This document shows, in pieces, positions 49,873 through 58,308 of a stretch of 64,000 nt of DNA. The stretch is from NCBI RefSeq assembly GCF_001667265.1, contig NZ_LZHW01000090.1, positions 1 through 64,000 on the forward strand. The letters are read 5' to 3'. Position 1 is the stretch's first letter. Each line of letters opens with the position of its first letter. Under the pieces are notes generated by a model. The model had not been told where the DNA came from and made no database searches. It worked only from the letters and a program-made list of their open reading frames with translations. The translations under genes and the position numbers were made by a program. Source of the stretch: Mycobacterium sp. ACS4331 (GTDB lineage Bacteria > Actinomycetota > Actinomycetes > Mycobacteriales > Mycobacteriaceae).

Positions 49873-50613
49873 GTGACACTGCTGGCTGGTCAGATCGCGG
49901 TCATCACGGGCGGTGCGCAGGGCTTGGGCCTGGCGATCGCGCAACGGTTCGTCGCCGAGGGCGCCAAGGTCGTCCTGGGTGACGTGAACCTCGAGGCCAC
50001 CGAGGAGGCCGCCCGCAGCCTCGGCGGACCGGACGTCGCGAAGGCTGTGCGCTGTGACGTGACCTCGGCTGCCGAGGTCGAGGCCCTGGTCGCAGCCGCC
50101 GTGGACGGGTTCGGCGGGCTCGACATCATGATCAACAACGCGGGGATCACGCGTGACGCCACGATGCGCAAGATGACCGAGGATGAGTTCGACCAGGTCA
50201 TCGCCGTCCACCTCAAGGGGACCTGGAACGGTCTGCGCGCTGCCGCGGCGGTCATGCGCGAGAACAAGCGCGGCGCGATCGTCAACATGTCCTCGATCTC
50301 CGGCAAGGTCGGCATGGTCGGGCAGACCAACTACTCCGCGGCCAAGGCAGGCATCGTCGGCATGACGAAGGCGGCATCCAAGGAGCTCGCCTACCTCGGC
50401 GTGCGGGTCAACGCCATTCAGCCCGGTCTGATCCGCTCCGCGATGACCGAGGCCATGCCGCAGCGCATCTGGGACTCGAAGGTCGCCGAGGTTCCGATGG
50501 GCCGTGCCGGTGAGCCCGAAGAGGTGGCCAAGGTGGCACTCTTCCTGGCGTCCGACCTGTCGTCCTACATGACCGGCACGGTCCTCGAGGTCACCGGAGG
50601 ACGGCACCTGTGA
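49873..50613 (+). CDS. 3-oxoacyl reductase/3-hydroxyacyl-CoA dehydrogenase type SDR
   Basis: A 246-residue FabG-like SDR: VITGGAQGLGLAIAQRF, NNAGITRDATMRKM, catalytic Tyr/Lys in TNYSAAKAGIVGM and C-terminal MTGTVLEVTGG. GTG 49873 gives the standard length. In this cluster it may be the beta-hydroxyacyl-CoA dehydrogenase step before the thiolase. FabG-type reduction cannot be excluded from sequence alone. Confidence 0.87.
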   Translation: MTLLAGQIAVITGGAQGLGLAIAQRFVAEGAKVVLGDVNLEATEEAARSLGGPDVAKAVRCDVTSAAEVEALVAAAVDGFGGLDIMINNAGITRDATMRKMTEDEFDQVIAVHLKGTWNGLRAAAAVMRENKRGAIVNMSSISGKVGMVGQTNYSAAKAGIVGMTKAASKELAYLGVRVNAIQPGLIRSAMTEAMPQRIWDSKVAEVPMGRAGEPEEVAKVALFLASDLSSYMTGTVLEVTGGRHL

Positions 50614-50648
50614 GCGCGAATTCGACGAAATGGCGTGATTTACTCGAA

Positions 50649-50680
50649 CTTTCCCGCCCATGTGTTCGTTTGGGCGAAAG
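50649..50680 (+). promoter_or_regulatory. Hairpin next to the thiolase ribosome site
   Basis: The arms CTTTCCCGCCCA (50649-50660) and TGGGCGAAAG (50671-50680) pair with a two-base bulge around a 10-base loop. The right arm touches the thiolase Shine-Dalgarno (AAAGGGAG), so it may end the SDR transcript or modulate thiolase translation. Confidence 0.5.
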
Positions 50681-50688
50681 GGAGCAGC

Positions 50689-51903
50689 ATGCGTGAGACG
50701 GTGATCTGCGAACCGGTCCGGACCCCGATCGGCCGGTACGGCGGCATGTTCAAATCCCTGACCGCCGTCGAACTCGGCGTGGCGGCACTGCGTGGGCTGT
50801 TGCAGCGCACGGGAATCGCGCCCGAGGAGGTCGGAGACGTGATCCTCGGGCACTGTTACCCGAGCATGGAGGCGCCCGCGATCGGTCGTGTCGTCGCACT
50901 CGACGCCGGCCTGCCGATCACGGTGCCCGGTATGCAGTTGGATCGCCGCTGCGGGTCCGGTCTGCAGGCCGTTGTCCAGGCCACCCTCCAGGTCGCCAGC
51001 GGCGGCAACGATCTGGTGGTCGCCGGTGGCGCGGAGTCCATGAGCAATGTGGTGTTCCACTCCACCGATATGCGCTGGGGTGGCGCACGCACCGGCGTCA
51101 AAGTGCATGACGCGCTGTCGCGTGGTCGCACCACGGCGGGCGGCCGGGACTATCCCGTTCCCGGTGGCATGCTCGAGACCGCCGAGAACCTGCGTCGCCA
51201 GTACGGGATCTCGCGCGAGGAGCAGGACCGGTTGGCGGTCAGCTCGCACCAGCGTGCCGTTGCCGCGCAGAAGGCGGGCATCCTGGCCGAGGAGATCGTC
51301 CCCGTCACGGTCACGTCCCGCGCCGGCGAGGAGTTGATCGACACCGACGAGCATCCCCGCGCCGACACCTCCCTGGAGTCTCTGGCCAAGCTCAAGCCCG
51401 TTCTGGGAAAGAGCGACCCGGACGCCACCGTGACGGCTGGAAACTCCAGCGGTCAGAACGACGCCGCCTCGATGTGCATCGTGACCACGCCTGAGAAGGC
51501 CGCCGAACTTGGACTGACGCCGCTGGTGCGTCTGGTGTCCTGGGGTCTGGCCGGCGTGGCGCCCAACATCATGGGGATCGGCCCGGTCCCGGCGACCGAC
51601 GTGGCGTTGCGCAATGCCGGACTCACGCTGGCCGACATCGATCTCATCGAACTCAACGAGGCCTTCGCGGCACAGGCCCTGGCGGTCACGAGGGAATGGA
51701 AGTTCACCGCGGCCGATTTCGAGCGGACCAATGTGCACGGTTCGGGAATCTCGTTGGGACACCCCGTCGGTGCCACCGGAGGGCGCATGTTGGCCACACT
51801 GGCACGTGAACTTCACCGCCGCGACGCGCGATACGGGCTGGAGACCATGTGCATCGGCGGCGGCCAGGGACTGGCCGCGGTGTTCGAGAGGGTGGCAGCG
51901 TGA
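50689..51903 (+). CDS. Acetyl-CoA acetyltransferase (thiolase)
   Basis: A 404-residue thiolase with all active-site elements: nucleophile Cys in LDRRCGSGLQAVVQ (about residue 89), His in HGSGISLGHPVGATGGR and the second Cys in ETMCIGGGQGLA. NEAFAAQALA is also intact. It cleaves a 3-ketoacyl-CoA. ATG 50689 follows AAAGGGAG; the reading from 50635 is too long. It is coupled to the next gene across the MIRU-like repeat. Confidence 0.93.
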   Translation: MRETVICEPVRTPIGRYGGMFKSLTAVELGVAALRGLLQRTGIAPEEVGDVILGHCYPSMEAPAIGRVVALDAGLPITVPGMQLDRRCGSGLQAVVQATLQVASGGNDLVVAGGAESMSNVVFHSTDMRWGGARTGVKVHDALSRGRTTAGGRDYPVPGGMLETAENLRRQYGISREEQDRLAVSSHQRAVAAQKAGILAEEIVPVTVTSRAGEELIDTDEHPRADTSLESLAKLKPVLGKSDPDATVTAGNSSGQNDAASMCIVTTPEKAAELGLTPLVRLVSWGLAGVAPNIMGIGPVPATDVALRNAGLTLADIDLIELNEAFAAQALAVTREWKFTAADFERTNVHGSGISLGHPVGATGGRMLATLARELHRRDARYGLETMCIGGGQGLAAVFERVAA

Positions 51904-51906
51904 CAC

Positions 51907-52004
51907 CCCCGCCGGCGACGATGCAGAGCGAAGCGATGAGGAGGAGCGGCGGCAATGACCCCGCCGGCGACGATGCAGAGCGAAGCGATGAGGAGGAGCG
52001 GCGG
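51907..52004 (+). repeat. MIRU-like tandem repeat (two 46-bp copies, 52-bp period)
   Basis: Copies at 51907-51952 and 51959-52004 are identical (CCCCGCCGGCGACGATGCAG ... GAGGAGCGGCGG). The core matches the complement of the M. tuberculosis MIRU minisatellite motif as I remember it. Each copy is followed by an ATGA; the array fits exactly between the thiolase stop and the next ATGA start, a placement typical of MIRUs. The GAGGAG in the last copy serves as ribosome site. Confidence 0.85.
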
Positions 52005-52006
52005 AG

Positions 52007-53200
52007 ATGACACGTTTGGCGCAGACCCTGGGTCTGTCTGAATTTCAGACCGAGATCGTCTCGACGGTGCGGCAATTCGTCGACAAGGAGATCATCCCGG
52101 TCGCGCAGGACCTCGAGCATTCCGACACCTACCCACAGGCCATCGTCGACCAGATGAGGGAGATGGGCCTGTTCGGCCTGATGATTCCCGAGGAGTACGG
52201 CGGCCTCGGTGAGTCGCTGCTCACCTACGCGTTGTGCGTCGAGGAACTGGCCCGCGGGTGGATGAGCATCTCCGGTGTCATCAACACGCACTTCATCGTG
52301 GCGTACATGATTCGGCAGCACGGCACTGATGCGCAGAAGCGGTACCACCTGACCAAGATGGCCACAGGTGAGTCCCGCGGCGCATTCTCGATGTCAGAGC
52401 CCGAACTGGGTTCCGACGTCGCGGCCATCCGCACGCGCGGCAGGCGGGACGCCGACGGTGACTACACCATCGACGGCCAGAAGATGTGGCTCACCAACGG
52501 CGGCAGCTCGACACTGGTCGCGGCGCTTGTCCGCACCGATGAGGGCGCCGACAAGCCGCACCGCAACCTGACCGCGTTCCTGATCGAAAAGCCCTCGGGC
52601 TTCGGTGAAGTCGCACCCGGGCTGATCATCCCCGGCAAGATCGACAAGATGGGCTACAAGGGCATCGACACCACTGAGCTCATCTTCGACGGCTACCGGG
52701 CCGGGGCCGACCAGGTGCTCGGTGAGCAGCCTGGGCAGGGCTTCTTCCAGATGATGGACGGCGTGGAGGTGGGCCGGGTCAACGTCTCGGCCCGCGCCTG
52801 TGGTGTGGGCATTCGGGCGTTCGAGCTCGCGGCGCGGTATGCCCAGCAGCGCAGCACATTCGGCAAGCCCATCGCTGAGCACCAGGCGATCGCGTTCCAG
52901 CTGGCGGAGATGGCCACCAAGGTCGAGGCGGCGCATCTGATGATGGTCAACGCCGCGCGGTTGAAGGACTCGGGTGAACGCAACGATGTGGCGGCGGGGA
53001 TGGCCAAGTACTTGGCCAGTGAGTTCTGCGCCGAGGTCACCCAGCAGAGTTTCCGAATCCACGGCGGGTACGGCTACTCCAAGGAGTACGAGATCGAGCG
53101 GCTCATGCGCGATGCGCCGTTCCTTCTCATCGGTGAGGGCACCAGCGAGATCCAGAAGCAGATCATCAGCAGGCGACTGCTGGCCGAGTACCAGATCTGA
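52007..53200 (+). CDS. Acyl-CoA dehydrogenase (FadE family)
   Basis: A 397-residue acyl-CoA dehydrogenase: FSMSEPELGSDVAAIRT, DGQKMWLTNGG, GRVNVSARACGVGIRAFELA, a RIHGGYGYSKEYEIERL region and the catalytic-type Glu in IGEGTSEIQKQII. Its ribosome site lies in the last MIRU-like copy. It may act on the same pathway as the FadE at 48.6 kb but on another intermediate. Confidence 0.92.
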   Translation: MTRLAQTLGLSEFQTEIVSTVRQFVDKEIIPVAQDLEHSDTYPQAIVDQMREMGLFGLMIPEEYGGLGESLLTYALCVEELARGWMSISGVINTHFIVAYMIRQHGTDAQKRYHLTKMATGESRGAFSMSEPELGSDVAAIRTRGRRDADGDYTIDGQKMWLTNGGSSTLVAALVRTDEGADKPHRNLTAFLIEKPSGFGEVAPGLIIPGKIDKMGYKGIDTTELIFDGYRAGADQVLGEQPGQGFFQMMDGVEVGRVNVSARACGVGIRAFELAARYAQQRSTFGKPIAEHQAIAFQLAEMATKVEAAHLMMVNAARLKDSGERNDVAAGMAKYLASEFCAEVTQQSFRIHGGYGYSKEYEIERLMRDAPFLLIGEGTSEIQKQIISRRLLAEYQI

Positions 53201-53204
53201 TGCG

Positions 53205-53882
53205 ATGACCGTCGGTGAGTTCGCGTCCCGCCCTCAGCTGTCGGAGGACGTCGCGCGATTCGTGCGCACCAGGATCTTCGACGGCACGTACGCGGCGGGT
53301 GGATACATCCGGTTGGAGCAGTTGGCGGCCGAACTGGGCATCAGCGTGACCCCCGTGCGCGAGGCGCTGTTCGAGTTGCGCGCCGAGGGCCTGTTGGCGC
53401 AGCAGCCTCGCCGCGGCTTCGTGGTGCTGCCCGTCACCCGGCGCGACATCACCGACGTCTCGGGCGTGCAGGCCCACATCGGTGGTGAGCTTGCGGCCCG
53501 CGCGGCGCTGGCCATCAGCGCCGAACAGCTGGCCGAGATCACGTCCATCCAGGACCGGTTGGAGGCCGCCTACGACGGCGACGACACCGATCTCGTGGTC
53601 CGCCTCAACCACGACTTCCACCGCGCGATCAACGTCGCGGCGGAGTCACCGAAGCTGGCCCAGTTGATGTCGCAGATCACCCGGTACGCACCGGAAGCCG
53701 TGTTCCCCATGGTGTCCGGATGGCCCGACCGGTCGAAGAGGGATCACCGCCGAGTCATCGCGGCACTGGCCGCCCACGATGAGGACACAGCGCGCAATGC
53801 GATGTCGGAACACCTTGCCGATGGCGCCGAACCCCTGATCGCGCACCTGATGACCTGTGGTGTGCTCGACCCGGAGCGCTGA
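53205..53882 (+). CDS. GntR-family regulator (FadR/FCD type) 1
   Basis: A 225-residue GntR regulator: winged helix with LEQLAAELGISVTPVREALFELRAEGLL (residues 36-63) and an FCD ligand domain with likely metal-binding residues in LNHDFHRAINVAA and MSEHLADGAEPLI. ATG 53205 lies five bases after the acyl-CoA dehydrogenase stop, so it is in the same operon. It likely senses an acyl-CoA or organic acid of the pathway. Confidence 0.87.
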   Translation: MTVGEFASRPQLSEDVARFVRTRIFDGTYAAGGYIRLEQLAAELGISVTPVREALFELRAEGLLAQQPRRGFVVLPVTRRDITDVSGVQAHIGGELAARAALAISAEQLAEITSIQDRLEAAYDGDDTDLVVRLNHDFHRAINVAAESPKLAQLMSQITRYAPEAVFPMVSGWPDRSKRDHRRVIAALAAHDEDTARNAMSEHLADGAEPLIAHLMTCGVLDPER

Positions 53883-53940
53883 GGCCAGATTGGCTGTGTA
53901 ACGTACCGTAAGGGTTTCGGTTACTGAGGGGAGGCGCACG

Positions 53941-55125
53941 ATGGGCGTACTCGACGGCATCCGCGTTCTCGACTACGGACGTTTCATTGCCGCCCCGTGG
54001 TGTACTGCGCTGCTGGCCGACATGGGTGCCGACGTTCTTCGCGTCGAGAAACGCGAGGGCGGCGAGGATCGCTGGGTGCAGGCCGTCACCGAGACCGGGG
54101 AGGGCGGCACATTCCTGCAGTGCAACCGCAACAAACGGTCGCTGACCCTGGACTCGACGACGGACGAGGGGGCCGAGATCACCCGCAGGCTCGTCGAGCG
54201 TTCCGACATCGTCGTGGCGAACATGCCCGCTGCCGGCATGCGGGCCAGTGGCCTCGACTATGAGAGCCTGCGAGCCGTCAAGCCCGACATCATCCTGGCC
54301 AGTGCGACGGCCTACGGCGAGGGCGGGCCCTACAGCGGCAAGATCGGGTTCGACGGTGCGGGGCAGGTCATGTCCGGGGCGGTGTACCGGCAGGGGCTGC
54401 CGGACCAGCCCATCCGAACTGTGGTGCCGTACGCCGACTTCGGTACGGCGTTGACGCTGACGATCGGCGTGATGATGGCGTTGTACCACCGTGATCGCAC
54501 CGGTGAGGGACAGCATGTCGAGGGCGCGCTGCTGCCGACCGCGCTGATGTTGAGCAACGCCTTCCTGATCGAGCGTGATCTGCTCGGCGTCGACAAACCG
54601 CGGATGGCGAATCGCGGCACCTCGGTGGCGCCGTGCGATCTGTACCGGACCAAGGACGACGGCTGGGTGCTGCTGCAGACCGCAGGTCAGGCGATGTTCA
54701 CCCGCTGGTGCCGACTTGTGGGCCGGGAGGATCTGATCGACGACCCGCGCTTCGCCGACGACGACAGCCGTTGGGAGCACGGCGACATCCTCAACGGAAT
54801 CATGGCGCAGTGGTGCGCAGACAAGACCAAGGCCGAGATACTGGACCTCCTCGAATCCGCCAAGCTGCCCGCCGCGCCGATGCACTCGACCCAGGACGTG
54901 CTCGAGGACCAGCACATCGCGGCGATGGGATACCTCAAACGCATGGCATTCCCGGGAGCACCCAAGGACGTCCCCATCATCGAGACGCCGTTCCGGATGT
55001 CGGCCACTCCCGGTGAGATCCGCAGGCGGGCACCGCTGCTGGGTGAGCACACCGAGGAGGTGCTCGGAGAGATCGGTTATGACACCGAAGAGATTGCCGC
55101 GCTGCGAGAGCGGTCGATCATCTGA
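53941..55125 (+). CDS. Class III CoA transferase (CaiB/BaiF family)
   Basis: A 394-residue CoA transferase with N-terminal VLDYGRFIAAPWCTALLADMGADVLRVEK, RNKRSLTLD and the probable catalytic Asp166 in PYADFGTALTL. It moves CoA between acids without ATP, and so offers a second way to activate substrate besides the three ligases. It follows the GntR gene by 58 bases and is convergent with the ligase gene at 55203. Confidence 0.9.
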   Translation: MGVLDGIRVLDYGRFIAAPWCTALLADMGADVLRVEKREGGEDRWVQAVTETGEGGTFLQCNRNKRSLTLDSTTDEGAEITRRLVERSDIVVANMPAAGMRASGLDYESLRAVKPDIILASATAYGEGGPYSGKIGFDGAGQVMSGAVYRQGLPDQPIRTVVPYADFGTALTLTIGVMMALYHRDRTGEGQHVEGALLPTALMLSNAFLIERDLLGVDKPRMANRGTSVAPCDLYRTKDDGWVLLQTAGQAMFTRWCRLVGREDLIDDPRFADDDSRWEHGDILNGIMAQWCADKTKAEILDLLESAKLPAAPMHSTQDVLEDQHIAAMGYLKRMAFPGAPKDVPIIETPFRMSATPGEIRRRAPLLGEHTEEVLGEIGYDTEEIAALRERSII

Positions 55126-55202
55126 CGGACAATCCCCTTCCGTCCCCTGAATTGTGCGGAATCGCATGAAATTTCGCGAAAAAGCCTGCAACAGCGCACA
55201 AA

Positions 55203-56726
55203 TCAGGGCGGGGGCGCGGAGAGCAGCTCCCGAAGTCGCGTGACGTCGACCTTGCCGGTGGAGCCACGCGGGATGGCGCCCTCGTCGTCCAGGAAACGCC
55301 AGATGGTGGGGACCTTGAACGAACTGAGCCGGGCGCGCGCGGCATCCGGCACGCCGTCGGGATTCGAGCACACGACGGCCGCGGCGACGCGATTGCGCTG
55401 TGCGACTTCGACCTTCGTGACGAAAGCGGACCGGACGCCCGGGATGCCCCGCAGCGCGCCTTCGACCTCGCTCGGGTACACGGTCGCGCCGCTGACCTTG
55501 AACATGTCGTCAGATCGGCCGTGCTGGAACAGGAAGCCCTGCGCGTCGAGGTGTCCCAGGTCGCCAGTCGGGTAGTACCCGTCGGCGGTGAAAACCTCGG
55601 CGCGGTCTCGCCGGCATATGACGCGCAGGATGTGCGGGCCCCGGATCTGGATCATGCCGGTTTCACCAGTGGGCATCGGATCACCCGTCTCGGGGTCGAC
55701 GATGCGGACCTCCATGCCGGGGAAGGGCTTGCCACAACTGCCCCACGCGCTGCGGGGCATGTCGGTGTCTGCGGGATAACCGCAGTAAGGACCGAAGGAT
55801 TCGGTCATCCCGAACAGGTTCGCCCGCGCCCCCGGCGACGCCCGAAGTTCGCGTGGCAGCAGGGCTTCGAGGCTGCCGGCCTGCAGGCTGGACAGGTCGG
55901 CACCCACCGAATCGGCACGTCGGGCAAGCGCCTCGGCCTGGTCGGGCCAGCCGCGAAACAGCGTCACGCGCTCGCGTTCGAGCAGTGGCAGGGTGGTCTC
56001 CGGACTCGACACCGACTCGGTGATCAGTGTCGCGCCCGCGGCCAGGCTCGCGAGCACGCCGGCGCTGAACCCGCCCACCCAGAAGAACGGCATGGGAAGG
56101 TAGAGCCTGGTGTCGGCCGTGACGCAGCGCGCCACAAGACCTGATCGCACCGCGCCCAGAGCGCTGCCGTGGCTGTGCCGGACGCCTTTCGGTGCACCAC
56201 TGCTGCCGGAGGTGAAGATGACGACCAGGGGGTCCGCGGCACAGACGGTGGCAGCGAGAGCATCGACGAACTCCGTGGAGACCCGCGTGGCGGGCAGTGC
56301 GGCGAGCTGCGCGGCGTCCCAGACATGCTCCAGCGGGCCGTTGTCTGTCGACGCGACTTTCCGGGCCTCGTCCAGGTGGCGGCGCCCCCGGAACTCCTCG
56401 ACCGTGATCAGGTGCTGCACCGACGCGGTGCGCACCTGCGCCGCGAGTTCCCCGGGCCGCAGCAGCGTGCTCAACGGCACGAGCACCGCGCCGATCCGGG
56501 TCACCGCGAACGCCGTCTGCACCCACGCAACGCTGTTGGGCGCGAGCAGACCCACTCGCGTGCTCTTGCTCACGCCCGCCTCGATGAGCCGGGCGGCCAG
56601 TTCCCGCGTCGACGTGTCGAGGTCGCGATACGTCAGGCGGGTGTCGGTGTCGACGACGAAAACCTTGTCGGGGGTGTCCTCGGCGCGGTGGCGCAGCAGC
56701 GCGTCGACGGTGACCGGTTCAGACAT
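55203..56726 (-). CDS. AMP-forming acyl-CoA ligase 1
   Basis: A 507-residue adenylate-forming enzyme: P-loop IFTSGSSGAPKGVRHSHG, FGMTESFGPYCG, GYYPTGDLGHLD, and C-terminal catalytic Lys in GSTGKVDVTRL. All motifs are intact. It activates a carboxylic acid as acyl-CoA; substrate unknown. The start at 56726 lies inside the end of ligase 2 (8-base overlap). It is the last gene of a minus-strand operon of six acyl-CoA genes. Confidence 0.9.
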   Translation of the reverse strand: MSEPVTVDALLRHRAEDTPDKVFVVDTDTRLTYRDLDTSTRELAARLIEAGVSKSTRVGLLAPNSVAWVQTAFAVTRIGAVLVPLSTLLRPGELAAQVRTASVQHLITVEEFRGRRHLDEARKVASTDNGPLEHVWDAAQLAALPATRVSTEFVDALAATVCAADPLVVIFTSGSSGAPKGVRHSHGSALGAVRSGLVARCVTADTRLYLPMPFFWVGGFSAGVLASLAAGATLITESVSSPETTLPLLERERVTLFRGWPDQAEALARRADSVGADLSSLQAGSLEALLPRELRASPGARANLFGMTESFGPYCGYPADTDMPRSAWGSCGKPFPGMEVRIVDPETGDPMPTGETGMIQIRGPHILRVICRRDRAEVFTADGYYPTGDLGHLDAQGFLFQHGRSDDMFKVSGATVYPSEVEGALRGIPGVRSAFVTKVEVAQRNRVAAAVVCSNPDGVPDAARARLSSFKVPTIWRFLDDEGAIPRGSTGKVDVTRLRELLSAPPP

Positions 56727-58308
56727 CGAACAGCATCGCCAGACCCGGCAGATCCAGCTTGCCGCTGGATCGGATGGGCAGCTTCTCGGGTGGGCAGGTG
56801 ACGAACCTGCGCGGGATCTTGTAGGCCGACAGTTCGGCACGAAGCGCGGCGCGCACCGCGGACTCATCAAACTCCTCGGCGCGATCGGTCACGATCACCG
56901 CGGCCACGACCTGACCTCGCTCCTCGTCCGGCAGCCCCAGAACATGTGCGGCCACTTCGCCCAGCACGGGCGACAGTGCTTTCTGCAGAGCGGCTTCCAC
57001 CTCGGGTGGTGCCACGTTGGCCCCAGCCGTCTTGATCATGGCACCGGCCCGGCCGACGAAGTAGAAGTACCCGTCGGAGTCCGTGCGCACCAGATCCCCC
57101 GTGTGGAACCACCCGTCGGCATCGAAGCACTCCTCGCGGCTCAGCCCGTAATAGCGGTCCATCATGTAGGGCCCCCGGACCAGGAGCTCCCCGACGGCGC
57201 CGGTCGGCACGGGCACCCCGGTGTCCGCATCGACCACCGTGACCTCGAATCCCGGCGCGGGACGACCGAACGACCCGCGGCGCGATTCCGGTTGGTCGGT
57301 GACGTCGCCGTCGAGCAGTACGACGCTGCCCGCTTCGGTCATGCCGAGCATGCTGTGGCGCAGTTCGGGATCGGCGGGGCGGCAGTCGGCGGGCATCAGC
57401 GGATACAGGTTGCCGCGCCGCAGTGCCGACAGATCACGATCGGCGAAACTCGGGTGGCGCGTGAGATGGGCGATGGTGCCGACGAAACCGTTGGTGACGT
57501 TCGGCTTCTCGGCCTCCAGCAGATCGAGCGTCGCACCGGCGTCGGTGGCGTTCGAGCACAGCAGGGTGGCGCCGGCCGACAGGATGGCCAGCAGCGAGAA
57601 CGCGAACCCGCCGATCCAGAAGAATGGTGAGTTGCAGAACAGCTTGTCGTCGCGGGACAGGTTGCGTATCTCATTGAGATCGGCCTGATGTCCCAGAATT
57701 CCGGTATGGGTGTGCACCGTGCCCTTGGGTGCGGCCGTCGACCCCGACGTGTAGATGATGGCCAGCGGGTCGCAGCCGTCGACGTCGTCCTCGGCTGCCG
57801 CGAGACGTTCGGGGTGAACGGACTCGCCCCGGCGCGCCAGCACGTCGAGATCGAGGACGACGTGTCGCAGCACGGGGGCTGATATGAGGTGAAGTGGTGC
57901 CGCGGAGTCCATTTCGTCGGGTGTGACGCCGAGTCCCTCGATGATCCGGGCTCGGTAGTCGTGACCGCGGAACGCACTGGCCGACACCATGACGGCGGTG
58001 TCGCTGTGCACCAGTTGGGTACGCAGTTCCGTGGCGGTGGCGAACGTCGAGAACGGGACGACGACCGCGCCGATGCGGGCGGCCGCGAGCATCGTCACCA
58101 CGAACTCGGCACCGTTGGGGTACAGCACGCCGACGTGTGTGCCTTTGCGTACGCCCAGTGCCCACAGGCCGCGCGCGAGTGCCGCGGAGCGGAGTTCGGC
58201 CTCAGCGTAGGTGATCCGTTCGCTGTCGCAGATGACGAAGGGGTGTTCGCCGCGCTCGTGCGCGGCGTTCTTCAGCAGGCCTCCGACCGTGATCGAGCTA
58301 GCCGCCAT
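56719..58308 (-). CDS. AMP-forming acyl-CoA ligase 2
   Basis: A 529-residue adenylate-forming enzyme: IIYTSGSTAAPKGTVHTHTG, LGMTEAGSVVLLDG, GWFHTGDLVRTD and RSSGKLDLPGLAM with the catalytic lysine. ATG 58308 is chosen over 58344, which would extend further into the preceding gene. It overlaps both adjacent ligase genes. It is distinct in sequence from ligases 1 and 3 and so likely serves another substrate or step. Confidence 0.9.
   Translation of the reverse strand: MAASSITVGGLLKNAAHERGEHPFVICDSERITYAEAELRSAALARGLWALGVRKGTHVGVLYPNGAEFVVTMLAAARIGAVVVPFSTFATATELRTQLVHSDTAVMVSASAFRGHDYRARIIEGLGVTPDEMDSAAPLHLISAPVLRHVVLDLDVLARRGESVHPERLAAAEDDVDGCDPLAIIYTSGSTAAPKGTVHTHTGILGHQADLNEIRNLSRDDKLFCNSPFFWIGGFAFSLLAILSAGATLLCSNATDAGATLDLLEAEKPNVTNGFVGTIAHLTRHPSFADRDLSALRRGNLYPLMPADCRPADPELRHSMLGMTEAGSVVLLDGDVTDQPESRRGSFGRPAPGFEVTVVDADTGVPVPTGAVGELLVRGPYMMDRYYGLSREECFDADGWFHTGDLVRTDSDGYFYFVGRAGAMIKTAGANVAPPEVEAALQKALSPVLGEVAAHVLGLPDEERGQVVAAVIVTDRAEEFDESAVRAALRAELSAYKIPRRFVTCPPEKLPIRSSGKLDLPGLAMLFDV

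Noticed and set aside
49411..51906. An 831-codon minus-strand open frame
   Set aside because: Antisense to an SDR and thiolase with intact catalytic motifs; low-complexity, His/Arg-rich translation.
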